NCBI GenBank assembly: GCA_002690705.1
Contig: NZFO01000004.1
Location: 191,573 to 255,572, forward strand
Origin: Magnetovibrio sp.
GTDB taxonomy: Bacteria; Pseudomonadota; Alphaproteobacteria; Rhodospirillales; Casp-alpha2
Direction: 5' to 3'
Length of the DNA stretch: 64,000 nt
In this document: in pieces, positions 47,222-56,130 of the stretch
Layout: each line of letters opens with the position of its first letter
Position numbering within the stretch: position 1 is the stretch's first letter
Position numbers and translations under genes: made by a program
Notes under the pieces: model-generated
What the model was told of the DNA's origin: nothing
Seen by the model: the letters and a program-made list of their open reading frames with translations, nothing else
Databases searched by the model: none

Positions 47222-49903
47222 TTGACCAAGTGGATATACTCGTTCGGTAAGGGAACGGCGGAGGGCTCCGCGAATATGCGGAAACTCTTGGGAGGAAAAG
47301 GAGCTAATTTGGCAGAGATGGCCGAGCTTGGATTGCCCGTGCCGCCGGGTTTTACAATCACAACGGAGGTTTGTACGCATTTCACTCAAAGTAATAGGGC
47401 ATACCCGGATGGTCTTGATATTGAATTGACTGAGGCGTTAGCTCAAATCGAGGGCATTATGAAAAAGAAGTTTGGTGATGCAACCAACCCGTTACTTGTC
47501 TCTGTGCGCTCGGGAGCTCGAGCTTCCATGCCTGGTATGATGGATACAGTGTTGAATCTTGGACTTAATGACGTCACCGTACAAGGGCTAGCTAAGGGCA
47601 GCGGTGATGAGCGCTTTGCTTATGATAGTTATCGGCGTTTTATACAGATGTTTGGTTCGGTTGTACTGGGTATTGATCACCATTTATTTGAAGACCAACT
47701 TGAAGATCTAAAGGAGGATCGCGGTACTTGTCTTGACACAGATTTGAGCGCAAATGATTGGAAAGAATTAGTTGGCACGTATTTAGTTATGGTCGAAGAA
47801 GAGCTCGGCAAACCGTTTCCTCAAGATCCGAATGAACAGCTTTGGGCCGCGGTCAGCGCGGTATTGGGATCTTGGATGAATAACCGAGCGAAAACCTATC
47901 GGCGGTTGCATGGTATTCCTGTGGAATGGGGTACTGCTGTAAATATTCAGGCGATGGTCTTTGGTAACATGGGGAATGATTGTGCGACAGGTGTGGCGTT
48001 CACACGCAATCCATCTACTGGAGATAATCAATTTTATGGCGAATACTTGATAAACGCGCAAGGCGAGGATGTTGTTGCTGGTATACGCACACCGCAATCT
48101 TTGACTAAAGCAGAGAGACTGGAGCAAGGTACTGACTTGCCGTCGATGGAAGAGGTGATGCCGAATTTATTTCGGGAGTTTGTGGATGTGCGAAAAATAC
48201 TCGAGAATCACTACAAAGACATGCAAGATATGGAATTTACCATTCAGCAGGGTCAGCTATGGATGTTGCAAACCCGCAATGGAAAGAGGACTGCAAAGGC
48301 TGCAGTCAAGATTGCATGTGAAATGGTAGATGAAGGGTTGATTACGAAAACAAAGGCGATTATGAGCGTCGATCCGGCACAGCTAGACCAGCTTCTTCAT
48401 CCCACTCTTGACCCCAACGCCAGACGTGTGATTATCGGGCATGGGTTGCCGTCTAGCCCGGGGGCTGCGGCGGGGCGGATAGTCTTTTCTGCCGATGATG
48501 CGGAATCTTGGGCGGAGCGTGGAGAGGATGTCATCTTAGTCCGCACTGAGACCTCGCCTGAAGATATTCATGGTATGCATGTTGCTAGAGGAATTCTAAC
48601 GACACGCGGTGGCATGACGTCACATGCGGCGGTAGTGGCGAGGGGGATGGGGACCCCATGTGTATCGGGCGCTGGTGACATTCGGGTGAACTATGAGAAG
48701 CGGGCTCTCATTGCTTTTGGCCAAGAATACGGCGAGGGAGAGCTGCTAACCATCGACGGCTCGAGTGGTCAGGTGATGTTGGGCGAGGTCGCCACATTAC
48801 AACCAGAACTCACCGGCGACTTTGCTCGCCTAATGGAATGGGTTGATGAAGTGCGTATTCTTGGTGTTCGCGCGAACGCCGAAACTCCCACGGATGCTGA
48901 AACCGCCCGAAAGTTTGGTGCTGAAGGCATTGGTTTGAGCCGGACGGAGCATATGTTTTTTGATCCAGAACGCATTATTCACATGCGTCAGATGATCTTA
49001 GCAAATAGTGAGCATGCACGTCGCACGGCCCTTGAAAACTTATTACCTTATCAGCGTAAGGATTTTATTGATTTGTTTACAATTATGGAGGGACTTCCGG
49101 TGACAATTCGGTTACTTGACCCACCTTTAAATGAATTTTTGCCTCATACTGTTGAAGAGATGAGAGAAATTGCTGTTTCGGCGGAAGTAGATATTGAGAC
49201 GGTTAAGGCGCGAAAATTTGAGCTAGACGAATCTAATCCCATGCTTGGACATCGTGGGTGTCGTTTAGGAGTCACGTATCCTGAAATTTATGAAATGCAG
49301 GCTCGCGCAATTTTTGAGGCCGCTGCGGTATTGATCAAAGATGGTAAAGTCGTCGTGCCCGAGGTAATGATTCCATTGATAGTTGATAAGGTGGAACTGG
49401 ATATGCTCAAGCACGTTATTGACGAGGCAGGCAAAGCTGTTGAAAAAGAACAAGGGGTCCAAATCGATTATCTTGTCGGCACCATGATTGAGTTGCCTCG
49501 AGCTTGCCTATTGGCCGGCTCGATTGCAGAGACAGCAGAATTTTTTAGTTTTGGCACGAACGATCTGACGCAAACGACATACGGGTTTTCTCGCGATGAT
49601 GCGACCCCATTTCTTGAGGTGTATCAGGAAAAAAATATTATGCCAATTGATCCATTCTTAAGTATAGATGCCGATGGGGTTGGGGAATTAATCCGAATGG
49701 GCTGTGACAGAGGTAGAGCTGTGCGGGATGATATTAAATTGGGTATTTGCGGGGAGCATGGTGGTGATCCTGCGTCGGTTAGATTTTGCCATCAACTTGG
49801 CTTGAGTTATGTTTCGTGCTCTCCTTACCGCGTGCCCATTGCTCGTCTTGCCGCTGCGCAAGCTGCAATCGATAACTTGGAGGAATCCATTGAAAATCAA
49901 TAG
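47222..49903 (+). CDS. ppdK: Pyruvate, phosphate dikinase
   Basis: The 893-residue enzyme interconverts pyruvate, ATP and phosphate with phosphoenolpyruvate, AMP and pyrophosphate. Domains in order are the ATP-grasp domain (GGKGANLAEMAELGLPVPPGFTI), the swivelling phosphohistidine domain (GGMTSHAAVVARGMG, about H468), and the PEP/pyruvate barrel with SFGTNDLTQTTYGFSRDD and ICGEHGGDP (about C843). The TTG start at 47222 has GAGGG about 8 bases upstream. It may favour gluconeogenic growth on organic acids. Confidence 0.96.
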   Translation: MTKWIYSFGKGTAEGSANMRKLLGGKGANLAEMAELGLPVPPGFTITTEVCTHFTQSNRAYPDGLDIELTEALAQIEGIMKKKFGDATNPLLVSVRSGARASMPGMMDTVLNLGLNDVTVQGLAKGSGDERFAYDSYRRFIQMFGSVVLGIDHHLFEDQLEDLKEDRGTCLDTDLSANDWKELVGTYLVMVEEELGKPFPQDPNEQLWAAVSAVLGSWMNNRAKTYRRLHGIPVEWGTAVNIQAMVFGNMGNDCATGVAFTRNPSTGDNQFYGEYLINAQGEDVVAGIRTPQSLTKAERLEQGTDLPSMEEVMPNLFREFVDVRKILENHYKDMQDMEFTIQQGQLWMLQTRNGKRTAKAAVKIACEMVDEGLITKTKAIMSVDPAQLDQLLHPTLDPNARRVIIGHGLPSSPGAAAGRIVFSADDAESWAERGEDVILVRTETSPEDIHGMHVARGILTTRGGMTSHAAVVARGMGTPCVSGAGDIRVNYEKRALIAFGQEYGEGELLTIDGSSGQVMLGEVATLQPELTGDFARLMEWVDEVRILGVRANAETPTDAETARKFGAEGIGLSRTEHMFFDPERIIHMRQMILANSEHARRTALENLLPYQRKDFIDLFTIMEGLPVTIRLLDPPLNEFLPHTVEEMREIAVSAEVDIETVKARKFELDESNPMLGHRGCRLGVTYPEIYEMQARAIFEAAAVLIKDGKVVVPEVMIPLIVDKVELDMLKHVIDEAGKAVEKEQGVQIDYLVGTMIELPRACLLAGSIAETAEFFSFGTNDLTQTTYGFSRDDATPFLEVYQEKNIMPIDPFLSIDADGVGELIRMGCDRGRAVRDDIKLGICGEHGGDPASVRFCHQLGLSYVSCSPYRVPIARLAAAQAAIDNLEESIENQ

Positions 49904-50217
49904 TTTTTAAAAAGTTATGTAAAAAAGCACTAGAACTGAGAGGCGAATTATTCCCGGGCAAGGGTGGTGGTTTTCATTGTAATTACGGTAAACTCCAGTG
50001 GTTTGCCCCAAGCACGCGGGAATGATTTTTTTATCACACAACTACTTTGACGGCCAACGGCCCTTTTTTAACTATTTTTGAAGCATTCGTATAACTTGAG
50101 GGTTATCTAAACTTAGTTACACACCGACTCAAATTGCCACACGCGAAAGTTTAACTTTGCAAACTGAACTTTGATAGTATGCTCGAGCTCCAAAAACGGA
50201 CACAATAATAATGTGTC
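49904..50217. other. Intergenic region after ppdK
   Basis: About 310 bases. It contains a probable terminator for the glyQS-ppdK transcript and then A/T-rich sequence likely carrying the HIT-gene promoter. No gene was seen. Confidence 0.5.
49950..50032 (+). terminator. Probable intrinsic terminator of the glyQS-ppdK operon
   Basis: An outer 7-bp stem ATTCCCG/CGGGAAT encloses a second pairing GGCAA/TTGCC, and the structure is followed by GATTTTTTT. The large loop makes it an unusual terminator, but the T-run and position support it. Confidence 0.5.
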
Positions 50218-50673
50218 ATGAGGATTGTGGTGGACGCTCAAATTATCAACGATAAAAATTGTATTTTTTGTAGGATTGCCCAAGGAAAAATTCCCTCCAT
50301 TAAGGTTGCTGAAAATGACGTTGCGCTTGCATTTATGGATATTAATCCAGTCGCGCCGGGACACTGCCTAGTAATACCCAAGCATCATGCTGAAAATATC
50401 TTCGTAACACCAGAGCATGCGCTGACGGCGGCCATCAATATGGTAAGCAGAGTTGCGTCGGCGATACATCGCGCAATTGAGCCACAGGGGATCAATATTC
50501 TCCAAGCGAATGGCCCGGGCGCTAAGCAATCAGTTTTTCATACCCACTTCCATATCATTCCGCGAATGGTCGACGACGACCTCAGAATGAACTGGGACCA
50601 AAAATTAGGTGTTGTTGCAGATATTGAGGAAGTGGCGAAGAGAATTCATGCTACGCTTGAGCGAGTAAATTAG
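50218..50673 (+). CDS. HIT-family nucleotide hydrolase/transferase
   Basis: A 151-residue HIT (histidine triad) protein. It has CIFCRIAQGKIPS near the start and the triad HTHFHIIPR (H108, H110, H112), with the last histidine expected to be the nucleophile. The family hydrolyses nucleoside phosphoramidates or dinucleotides. Its end overlaps the convergent methyltransferase gene by four bases. The ATG at 50218 lacks a strong ribosome-binding site. Confidence 0.92.
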   Translation: MRIVVDAQIINDKNCIFCRIAQGKIPSIKVAENDVALAFMDINPVAPGHCLVIPKHHAENIFVTPEHALTAAINMVSRVASAIHRAIEPQGINILQANGPGAKQSVFHTHFHIIPRMVDDDLRMNWDQKLGVVADIEEVAKRIHATLERVN

Positions 50674-51335
50674 CGTCGTCTTGCAAAAATCGTAAAATCA
50701 GGTAACGGTGACTCGATAAACAATTGCGCATTCGGGTCCATGTTCTCTTGGGTAAAGCAAAGAAAATCCTCTGGCTGAACGTAGAATAGACCCTCGTATT
50801 TTGGCGATGAAGATGAGGCTAATAAATTGAAGGCTAGGCCTCGAGTAGTGTATTTCCACAATTCTTTGATGCACGATTTTACGTAAGCTCGCCACATTTC
50901 CGCATTAGCGTCCATTTTCATATTGAAGGTGCCTGAAACTAGCGTGAAATCTGCGGACTCCGTTGGCCATAGGTGCTGAATGAAGTGAGCTCTCGGATCA
51001 CTGATCCGACACTTGGCAGCGTCGATCATATCTTTGCTTATGTCTGTTCCCAGATAGCGACTCTCACGCATTGCTTGGTGGTCCGCGAGGTAGTCGAAGA
51101 GAGCACCGTATCCGCACCCAAAATCATGAATGCGAATATTACCTTCAAGGTCAGTTTGATTAAAAATTTTGGTTAGAATATCAAAGCGACGTGTTTGCCA
51201 TTCTTTGCCCCTCCAAAATACACCTCGAGGGGTTTGGCCAAAGCGTTCAAGGCGTCGCCCATAAGCCGCAGCGACTGGTGAAAGGAGTGTAGGTATTTTC
51301 TCAGAAATATCGTGTGAGTTCAAAAATCTGCCCAA
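50670..51335 (-). CDS. Class I SAM-dependent methyltransferase
   Basis: A 221-residue methyltransferase with the SAM-binding motif IHDFGCGYGALFDYLADH and the second motif YLGTDISKDMIDAAK. The substrate is unknown. Start is uncertain: the TTG at 51335 lies inside the end of the ygfZ gene, which suggests coupled translation, but no ribosome-binding site stands out. It belongs with ygfZ as a minus-strand pair. Confidence 0.82.
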   Translation of the reverse strand: MGRFLNSHDISEKIPTLLSPVAAAYGRRLERFGQTPRGVFWRGKEWQTRRFDILTKIFNQTDLEGNIRIHDFGCGYGALFDYLADHQAMRESRYLGTDISKDMIDAAKCRISDPRAHFIQHLWPTESADFTLVSGTFNMKMDANAEMWRAYVKSCIKELWKYTTRGLAFNLLASSSSPKYEGLFYVQPEDFLCFTQENMDPNAQLFIESPLPDFTIFARRR

Positions 51336-52210
51336 TCTGGCTTAATGGGAATGATCTTAGCCTTACCTGATTGAAGTGACTCTGAGCCATCTAAATACTC
51401 AATTCTTACTAAAGCTAGAGCGCGGTTATCGCGACCTGAACGCATCTCACCGACTGATCTGCCATCTCTCGTGAAAATAAGCGAGCCGGGCTCGGGAAGC
51501 GGTCCGAAAATATCGACTGGTACAAGGCGTTTCTTAACAAGCCCCCGATACTTGGTCCGCGCGGTTAATTCCTGGCCCATATAGCAGCCCTTATTCCAGT
51601 CGATCCCATGGAGTTCATCGAATCCACTTTCTATCAAGGTTGACTTTTCTGCAATAAGATCACGACTATCGTAGGGCAATCCTAGTGCCAGTCGCATCCG
51701 GTCATAATTGCTGGGGTCTGTCGCCGTGGAATGACTAGAAATTTTAGATACAATATTCGTACCAATCGGCTGTAAAATGCGTATTCCCGCATTTGGAAGC
51801 CTAGGGTCGACGAACGCGACACCTCCAATAATATTCGTCGCTGATCCCGGGGCTTCAGATAATCCGCATAGGTCAGAAATACCCTCACCCCAGAATGCAA
51901 ACAGTGACCACTTATTGGTTACATCCTTTAATTCAACCTCTGCGCGTAATTTATAAATCTTAAGACGTTTGATTAGAGATGAGATTTTCATCTTTTCGGT
52001 TTCTAGAAGAAGCGCACCGCCGTATTCAGTAATAAAAAAATCGAACAGATACTTTCCCTGTGGCGTGAGCAATGCTGAGTATATTGCTCGGTTTGATGAG
52101 ACGCTTTGGATATCGTTCGATATCAATCCCTGCAGAAAATCACGGGCATCTTGACCGGTAATCTGTAATACGCCTCTATCTTGCAACTCACAGTAGAATA
52201 AATTAGACAT
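51320..52210 (-). CDS. ygfZ: YgfZ/GcvT-family folate-binding protein
   Basis: A 296-residue tetrahydrofolate-binding protein that assists assembly or repair of iron-sulfur enzymes. The hallmark KGCYMGQE-type motif is present (WNKGCYMGQELTART), with a DARDFLQGLISNDIQ N-terminal block. The ATG at 52210 has AAGGGA 5 bases upstream. The open frame extends 63 codons upstream, but this is not conserved. Many iron-sulfur proteins in this window give it a plausible use. Confidence 0.92.
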   Translation of the reverse strand: MSNLFYCELQDRGVLQITGQDARDFLQGLISNDIQSVSSNRAIYSALLTPQGKYLFDFFITEYGGALLLETEKMKISSLIKRLKIYKLRAEVELKDVTNKWSLFAFWGEGISDLCGLSEAPGSATNIIGGVAFVDPRLPNAGIRILQPIGTNIVSKISSHSTATDPSNYDRMRLALGLPYDSRDLIAEKSTLIESGFDELHGIDWNKGCYMGQELTARTKYRGLVKKRLVPVDIFGPLPEPGSLIFTRDGRSVGEMRSGRDNRALALVRIEYLDGSESLQSGKAKIIPIKPDWADF

Positions 52211-52330
52211 TTTTTCCCTTGGCTGACTATTTCGTGATAATGAGAAAATGATGTGAAATGTCCGTGGTTGCAAGGGTGCATCGGAGGAATCGCACTGGTA
52301 AAGGACGGAAGTCAGTCGTATAACGACGAT

Positions 52331-53293
52331 ATGCGCATCTTGTTTGTTTCTGCGACGCGCATCGGTGATGCTGTTCTGTCGACAGGGGTTCTCAGCCATT
52401 TAGTTGACTCCTATCCCGGTGCACGAATAACGGTTGCTTGCGGTCCAGCTGCAGCTAGCCTATTCGCTACTGTGCCCGGCTTGGATCAGGTCATTATTTT
52501 GGAAAAAATGATTGGCTCACTTCATTGGCTTCGGCTTTGGGGACTCACGGTATGGCGATTTTGGGATATAGTGGTCGATCTGCGCAGTGCCCCGCTTACC
52601 TATGTGCTTTTTGCACGAAAGCATTATCACTTGGATAAACGCAAACACAAAGGTCATCGCTTGCGACAAATTGCGGCTGTTCTGAAACAAGAGTCATGTC
52701 CGCCCTTTCCCAAACTATGGTCACATCCAGACATTGATGCGCGTGCTGCTAAATTGATTTCTAGACAGAGGCCAACTGTTGCTATTGGGCCCACTGCCAA
52801 TTGGCGAGCCAAGACTTGGCGATCCGAAAATTTTTCTGAACTTTGTGTGCGAATCACAGCTCCAGGCGGGTTGATACCGGGAGCAAACATTGCAGTGTTT
52901 GGTGCGGCAGAGGAAAGGCCACAAATTATTGGACTCTTGGAGACTATATCCGAGAAGCAATGTGTTGACCTAGTTGGCCGTGTGAGCCTGCTTGAGGCTT
53001 TTGCATGCCTTAAGCGGTGTAGCGTTTATATTGGAAACGATTCTGGCTTGATGCATATTGCCGCTGCGTCTGGTGTTCCCACACTTGGAGTTTTTGGCCC
53101 GAGTAAAGAAGAGTTGTATGGCCCAATCGGACCATTGACGGCAAGTGTCCGAACTCCATCATCGTTCGATGACATCCATCCAGAAGGATTTGACCATAAG
53201 TTTTCGGATAGCTTGATGGATGGGTTAACCGTTGATCATGTTTTTGAGGCTTTATCTGTACTTTGGTCTCGGGCCCAAGAGTTAAGCCATTGA
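52331..53293 (+). CDS. Glycosyltransferase family 9 (heptosyltransferase-like)
   Basis: A 320-residue GT9 enzyme related to ADP-heptose:LPS heptosyltransferases. The start MRILFVSATRIGDAVLSTGVL and the C-terminal nucleotide-sugar site YIGNDSGLMHIAAASGVPTLGVFGPS are characteristic. The ATG at 52331 fits the family, while the open frame extends further upstream without support. It overlaps the GT2 gene by four bases. It begins a surface-glycan cluster. Confidence 0.9.
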   Translation: MRILFVSATRIGDAVLSTGVLSHLVDSYPGARITVACGPAAASLFATVPGLDQVIILEKMIGSLHWLRLWGLTVWRFWDIVVDLRSAPLTYVLFARKHYHLDKRKHKGHRLRQIAAVLKQESCPPFPKLWSHPDIDARAAKLISRQRPTVAIGPTANWRAKTWRSENFSELCVRITAPGGLIPGANIAVFGAAEERPQIIGLLETISEKQCVDLVGRVSLLEAFACLKRCSVYIGNDSGLMHIAAASGVPTLGVFGPSKEELYGPIGPLTASVRTPSSFDDIHPEGFDHKFSDSLMDGLTVDHVFEALSVLWSRAQELSH

Positions 53294-54051
53294 GCCAGTA
53301 TATTAAAATTTCTGCGGTAATCAGCATTCATAATGAAGAGCGGCAACTGGCTGACTGCCTTGAAACCTTGAACTTTGCAGACGAAATTATCGTCTTACTT
53401 GACAAGTGCTCCGACAGATCGGAGGAAATAGCGAGGATGTTCACTGATCGGGTTGTGCGTGGTGAATGGAAAACAGAGGGACAGCGAAGGAACGCGGGCA
53501 TTAATGAGTGTACAGGTAGTTGGGTTTTTGAAATTGATGCGGATGAACGCGTTCCCGATGACCTTGCAAGAGAGCTTCAAGTGGTGGTTTCATCGACTAC
53601 GGCTGATTGGCATGAGATTCCCGTAGATAATTATGTGGGGGAACGGTTAGTGCGATACGGATGGGGAGCATCTTTTGGAAAGGCAGCGTATCCCGGATTA
53701 TTCCGAAAAGGATCGAAAGTTTGGGGTGACCAGCGCGTGCACCCTGTATTGAGGTGGTCGGGAGTGAAAGGCGAAATGCTAAAATCCCGACTTATTCACC
53801 ATGTAGACCGAGATATCTCTGATATGATGATCCGACTAAATAGTTATTCTACGGCGCGGTCAATGGATCTGTGCGATAGTGGACATATCGGTTCAACAGC
53901 GAACAATGTGCGGCGAGTGTTTTCAAGATTTTTCAAATGCTACTTTCTGCGGAGGGGTTACCGAGAGGGAGGGTACGGTCTTCTGATTGCTATTTGTGCC
54001 GGTCTTTATCCACTTCTGTCCCACCTAAAAGCGAAGTACGATCGAGAGTAG
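53290..54051 (+). CDS. Glycosyltransferase family 2 (WaaE/KdtX-like)
   Basis: A 253-residue GT-A glycosyltransferase. It has AVISIHNEERQLADCLETL and a typical WaaE-like signature: GEWKTEGQRRNAGI and FEIDADERVPDDL (DxD-type metal site). This resembles enzymes adding glucose to the LPS inner core. The TTG at 53290 overlaps the GT9 stop (TTGA) and is preferred to the longer start. Confidence 0.9.
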   Translation: MSQYIKISAVISIHNEERQLADCLETLNFADEIIVLLDKCSDRSEEIARMFTDRVVRGEWKTEGQRRNAGINECTGSWVFEIDADERVPDDLARELQVVVSSTTADWHEIPVDNYVGERLVRYGWGASFGKAAYPGLFRKGSKVWGDQRVHPVLRWSGVKGEMLKSRLIHHVDRDISDMMIRLNSYSTARSMDLCDSGHIGSTANNVRRVFSRFFKCYFLRRGYREGGYGLLIAICAGLYPLLSHLKAKYDRE

Positions 54052-54057
54052 GGTTTA

Positions 54058-55101
54058 GTGCCACAAATTGTGTTAGCAGACAATGGTATTTTATTCGACG
54101 GCAAAAGTATCGAAGAGGGGCCGTTAGGTGGTGTGGAGTCGTCAGTGATTAATCTGACCAACGAGCTAGCGCGGCTCGGCCATGAAGTTTATGTGCTAAA
54201 CAATTGCCTAAAACCGCATGACTATCGAGGAGTACATTGGCGGCCAATCGCATCCCATGAGTGGCCAAAAGACACTGACTTATATATTGCGAACCGCGGG
54301 GATAAATTAATTTCTGCGATGCCCAGTGCTAGAAGAACCGTATTCTGGGTTCATAATCCTGCAAATTATTTAATTAAGTGGCGTTATCTTACAAAGCTTT
54401 GGCGAATTCGCCCGACAATAATATTTATTGGCCATGTCCATAAAAAAACTTACCCGATGTGGGCCCCGAGTGGCGGGCGTGTTGTGATTCCATACGGATT
54501 ATCAGAGGACTTTTGCACTGGCTCTAGGATCACCACAGCACCCGGACCACGGGCTATATTTACTTCAAATCCGCTGCGATCCCTAGATTGGTTGTTGAAT
54601 CTATGGGCAGAGCAAATACAACCGAGGGTTCCAAATGCGGAATTGCATCTCTTTACTGGCACCGCCACCTACGGCGAGGTCGGTACTGAAAAAGCTGATC
54701 CAATGGAGCGCATCATTACAAAAGCTAAAGACATGGTTGCACAAGGTGTAATTGTCAGGGGGGCGGTATCAAAGGCTCAACTTGTTGAAGAATTTCACTC
54801 AGCGCGTTGTATGTTGTACCGTGGTGATGTAAATGAAACGTTCTGTCTGGCGCTCGGTGAAGCACAAGCAATGGGGGTGCCTGCTGTTGTTCAGGATTTA
54901 GGATCGGTTATTGAGCGGGTAGTCGATGAAGAAACGGGCTTTATTCGTCCAACAGATAGAGGATTTGCTGATGCAGCTGTTGAGCTGCTCAGTAATGACG
55001 CTCTTTGGGAAAAGCAGCACGTTGCGGCATTGAAATTACAACGCAGTTGGAGATGGAAGGATGCCGCGCGCGCCTTTGAAGCACTGATTCCTAGGAGGTG
55101 A
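54058..55101 (+). CDS. Glycosyltransferase (GT4-like), LPS cluster
   Basis: A 347-residue GT-B-fold glycosyltransferase. The N-terminus LADNGILFDGKSIEEGPLGGVESSVINL has the glycine-rich acceptor loop, and the C-terminal domain contains ETFCLALGEAQAMGVPAVV with the E-x7-E nucleotide-sugar site. The GTG start has AGGG upstream. The sugar and acceptor are unknown. Its position between other glycosyltransferases supports a role in LPS core or O-antigen. Confidence 0.87.
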   Translation: MPQIVLADNGILFDGKSIEEGPLGGVESSVINLTNELARLGHEVYVLNNCLKPHDYRGVHWRPIASHEWPKDTDLYIANRGDKLISAMPSARRTVFWVHNPANYLIKWRYLTKLWRIRPTIIFIGHVHKKTYPMWAPSGGRVVIPYGLSEDFCTGSRITTAPGPRAIFTSNPLRSLDWLLNLWAEQIQPRVPNAELHLFTGTATYGEVGTEKADPMERIITKAKDMVAQGVIVRGAVSKAQLVEEFHSARCMLYRGDVNETFCLALGEAQAMGVPAVVQDLGSVIERVVDEETGFIRPTDRGFADAAVELLSNDALWEKQHVAALKLQRSWRWKDAARAFEALIPRR

Positions 55102-55107
55102 CCTTGA

Positions 55108-56130
55108 ATGAAAATAATGCAAGTGATGGCAGGGGGGAAATTCGGAGGCGCGGAGGCATTCTTCGTTCGACTTGCCTGCGGTTTACACAAATCTGGATTG
55201 GATCAGAAAGTTATAATCCGTGAAAATGAAGCTAGGGCACAATCACTTCGCGTTGGCGGAATAGAGCCTATAGAACTCAAGTTTGGGGGGCTTATGGATT
55301 GGCAAACGCCGAGAGAGTTAAAACTCGAGATCAAAAAATTTTCTCCAGATATTGTATTAACTTGGATGAATCGGGCAACGGCGGCGTGCCCAACCGGTGA
55401 CTTCTCGCATGTGGGTCGGCTGGGGGGATATTATGATCTGAAATATTATCAGAGCTGCGACCATTTAATCGGCAACACTCAAGACATAGTTCGTTACTTA
55501 ATAAATGAGAGCTGGCCAGAAGAACGGGCGCACTATTTGCCAAATTTTGTCTGGTCCGAGAGGATGCAGGCTATTGCGCGCGAGGAACACTATACGCCCG
55601 AAACGGCACCGTTGGTTTTAGCGATGGGTAGATTGCATGAAAACAAGGCATTTGATGTACTTTTACAGGCGCTTAGTCGAGTCCCCAACGCATATCTTTG
55701 GATCGCAGGTGATGGTCCTCTTAAAGAAGAATTGAAAAAAATTGCAGAGGTCTTGGGCGTTAAACCACGGGTACGCTTTCTCGGATGGCGTGATGATATG
55801 CCAAAACTGATGGCTGCTTGTGATTTATTTGTTTGTCCGTCAAGGTATGAGCCGTTAGGAAATGTTGTGGTAGAAGCTTGGGCGCATAATTGCCCTGTTA
55901 TCGCCGCGGATAGTTTGGGTCCTGGTACCCTAATCCAGCATTTGGAGTCCGGTGTTTTGGTGCCAGTGGATGACGCAGAAACCTTGGCGAAGGCTATGCG
56001 GATGGTTCTAGAAGATAAAATTCTGGCGAATCAAATATCAAGGCGGGGGTTTGAAGTGTTTGAAAGTCACTTCACCGAAGAGCGAGTTATCAATCGTTAT
56101 ATCGACTTTTTTAACCGGATTGTTGTCTGA
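55108..56130 (+). CDS. Glycosyltransferase family 4
   Basis: A 340-residue GT4 retaining glycosyltransferase. It starts KIMQVMAGGKFGGAEAFFVRLACGL and has MGRLHENKAFDVLLQAL and the E-x7-E site in RYEPLGNVVVEAWAHNCPVI. AGGAGG precedes the ATG by about 8 bases. Its stop overlaps the next gene by one base (TGATG), consistent with one operon. Confidence 0.93.
   Translation: MKIMQVMAGGKFGGAEAFFVRLACGLHKSGLDQKVIIRENEARAQSLRVGGIEPIELKFGGLMDWQTPRELKLEIKKFSPDIVLTWMNRATAACPTGDFSHVGRLGGYYDLKYYQSCDHLIGNTQDIVRYLINESWPEERAHYLPNFVWSERMQAIAREEHYTPETAPLVLAMGRLHENKAFDVLLQALSRVPNAYLWIAGDGPLKEELKKIAEVLGVKPRVRFLGWRDDMPKLMAACDLFVCPSRYEPLGNVVVEAWAHNCPVIAADSLGPGTLIQHLESGVLVPVDDAETLAKAMRMVLEDKILANQISRRGFEVFESHFTEERVINRYIDFFNRIVV

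Noticed and set aside
52211..52399. 63-codon extension at the N-terminus of the ygfZ frame
   Set aside because: The sequence is unlike the family, and the ATG at 52210 has a proper ribosome-binding site.
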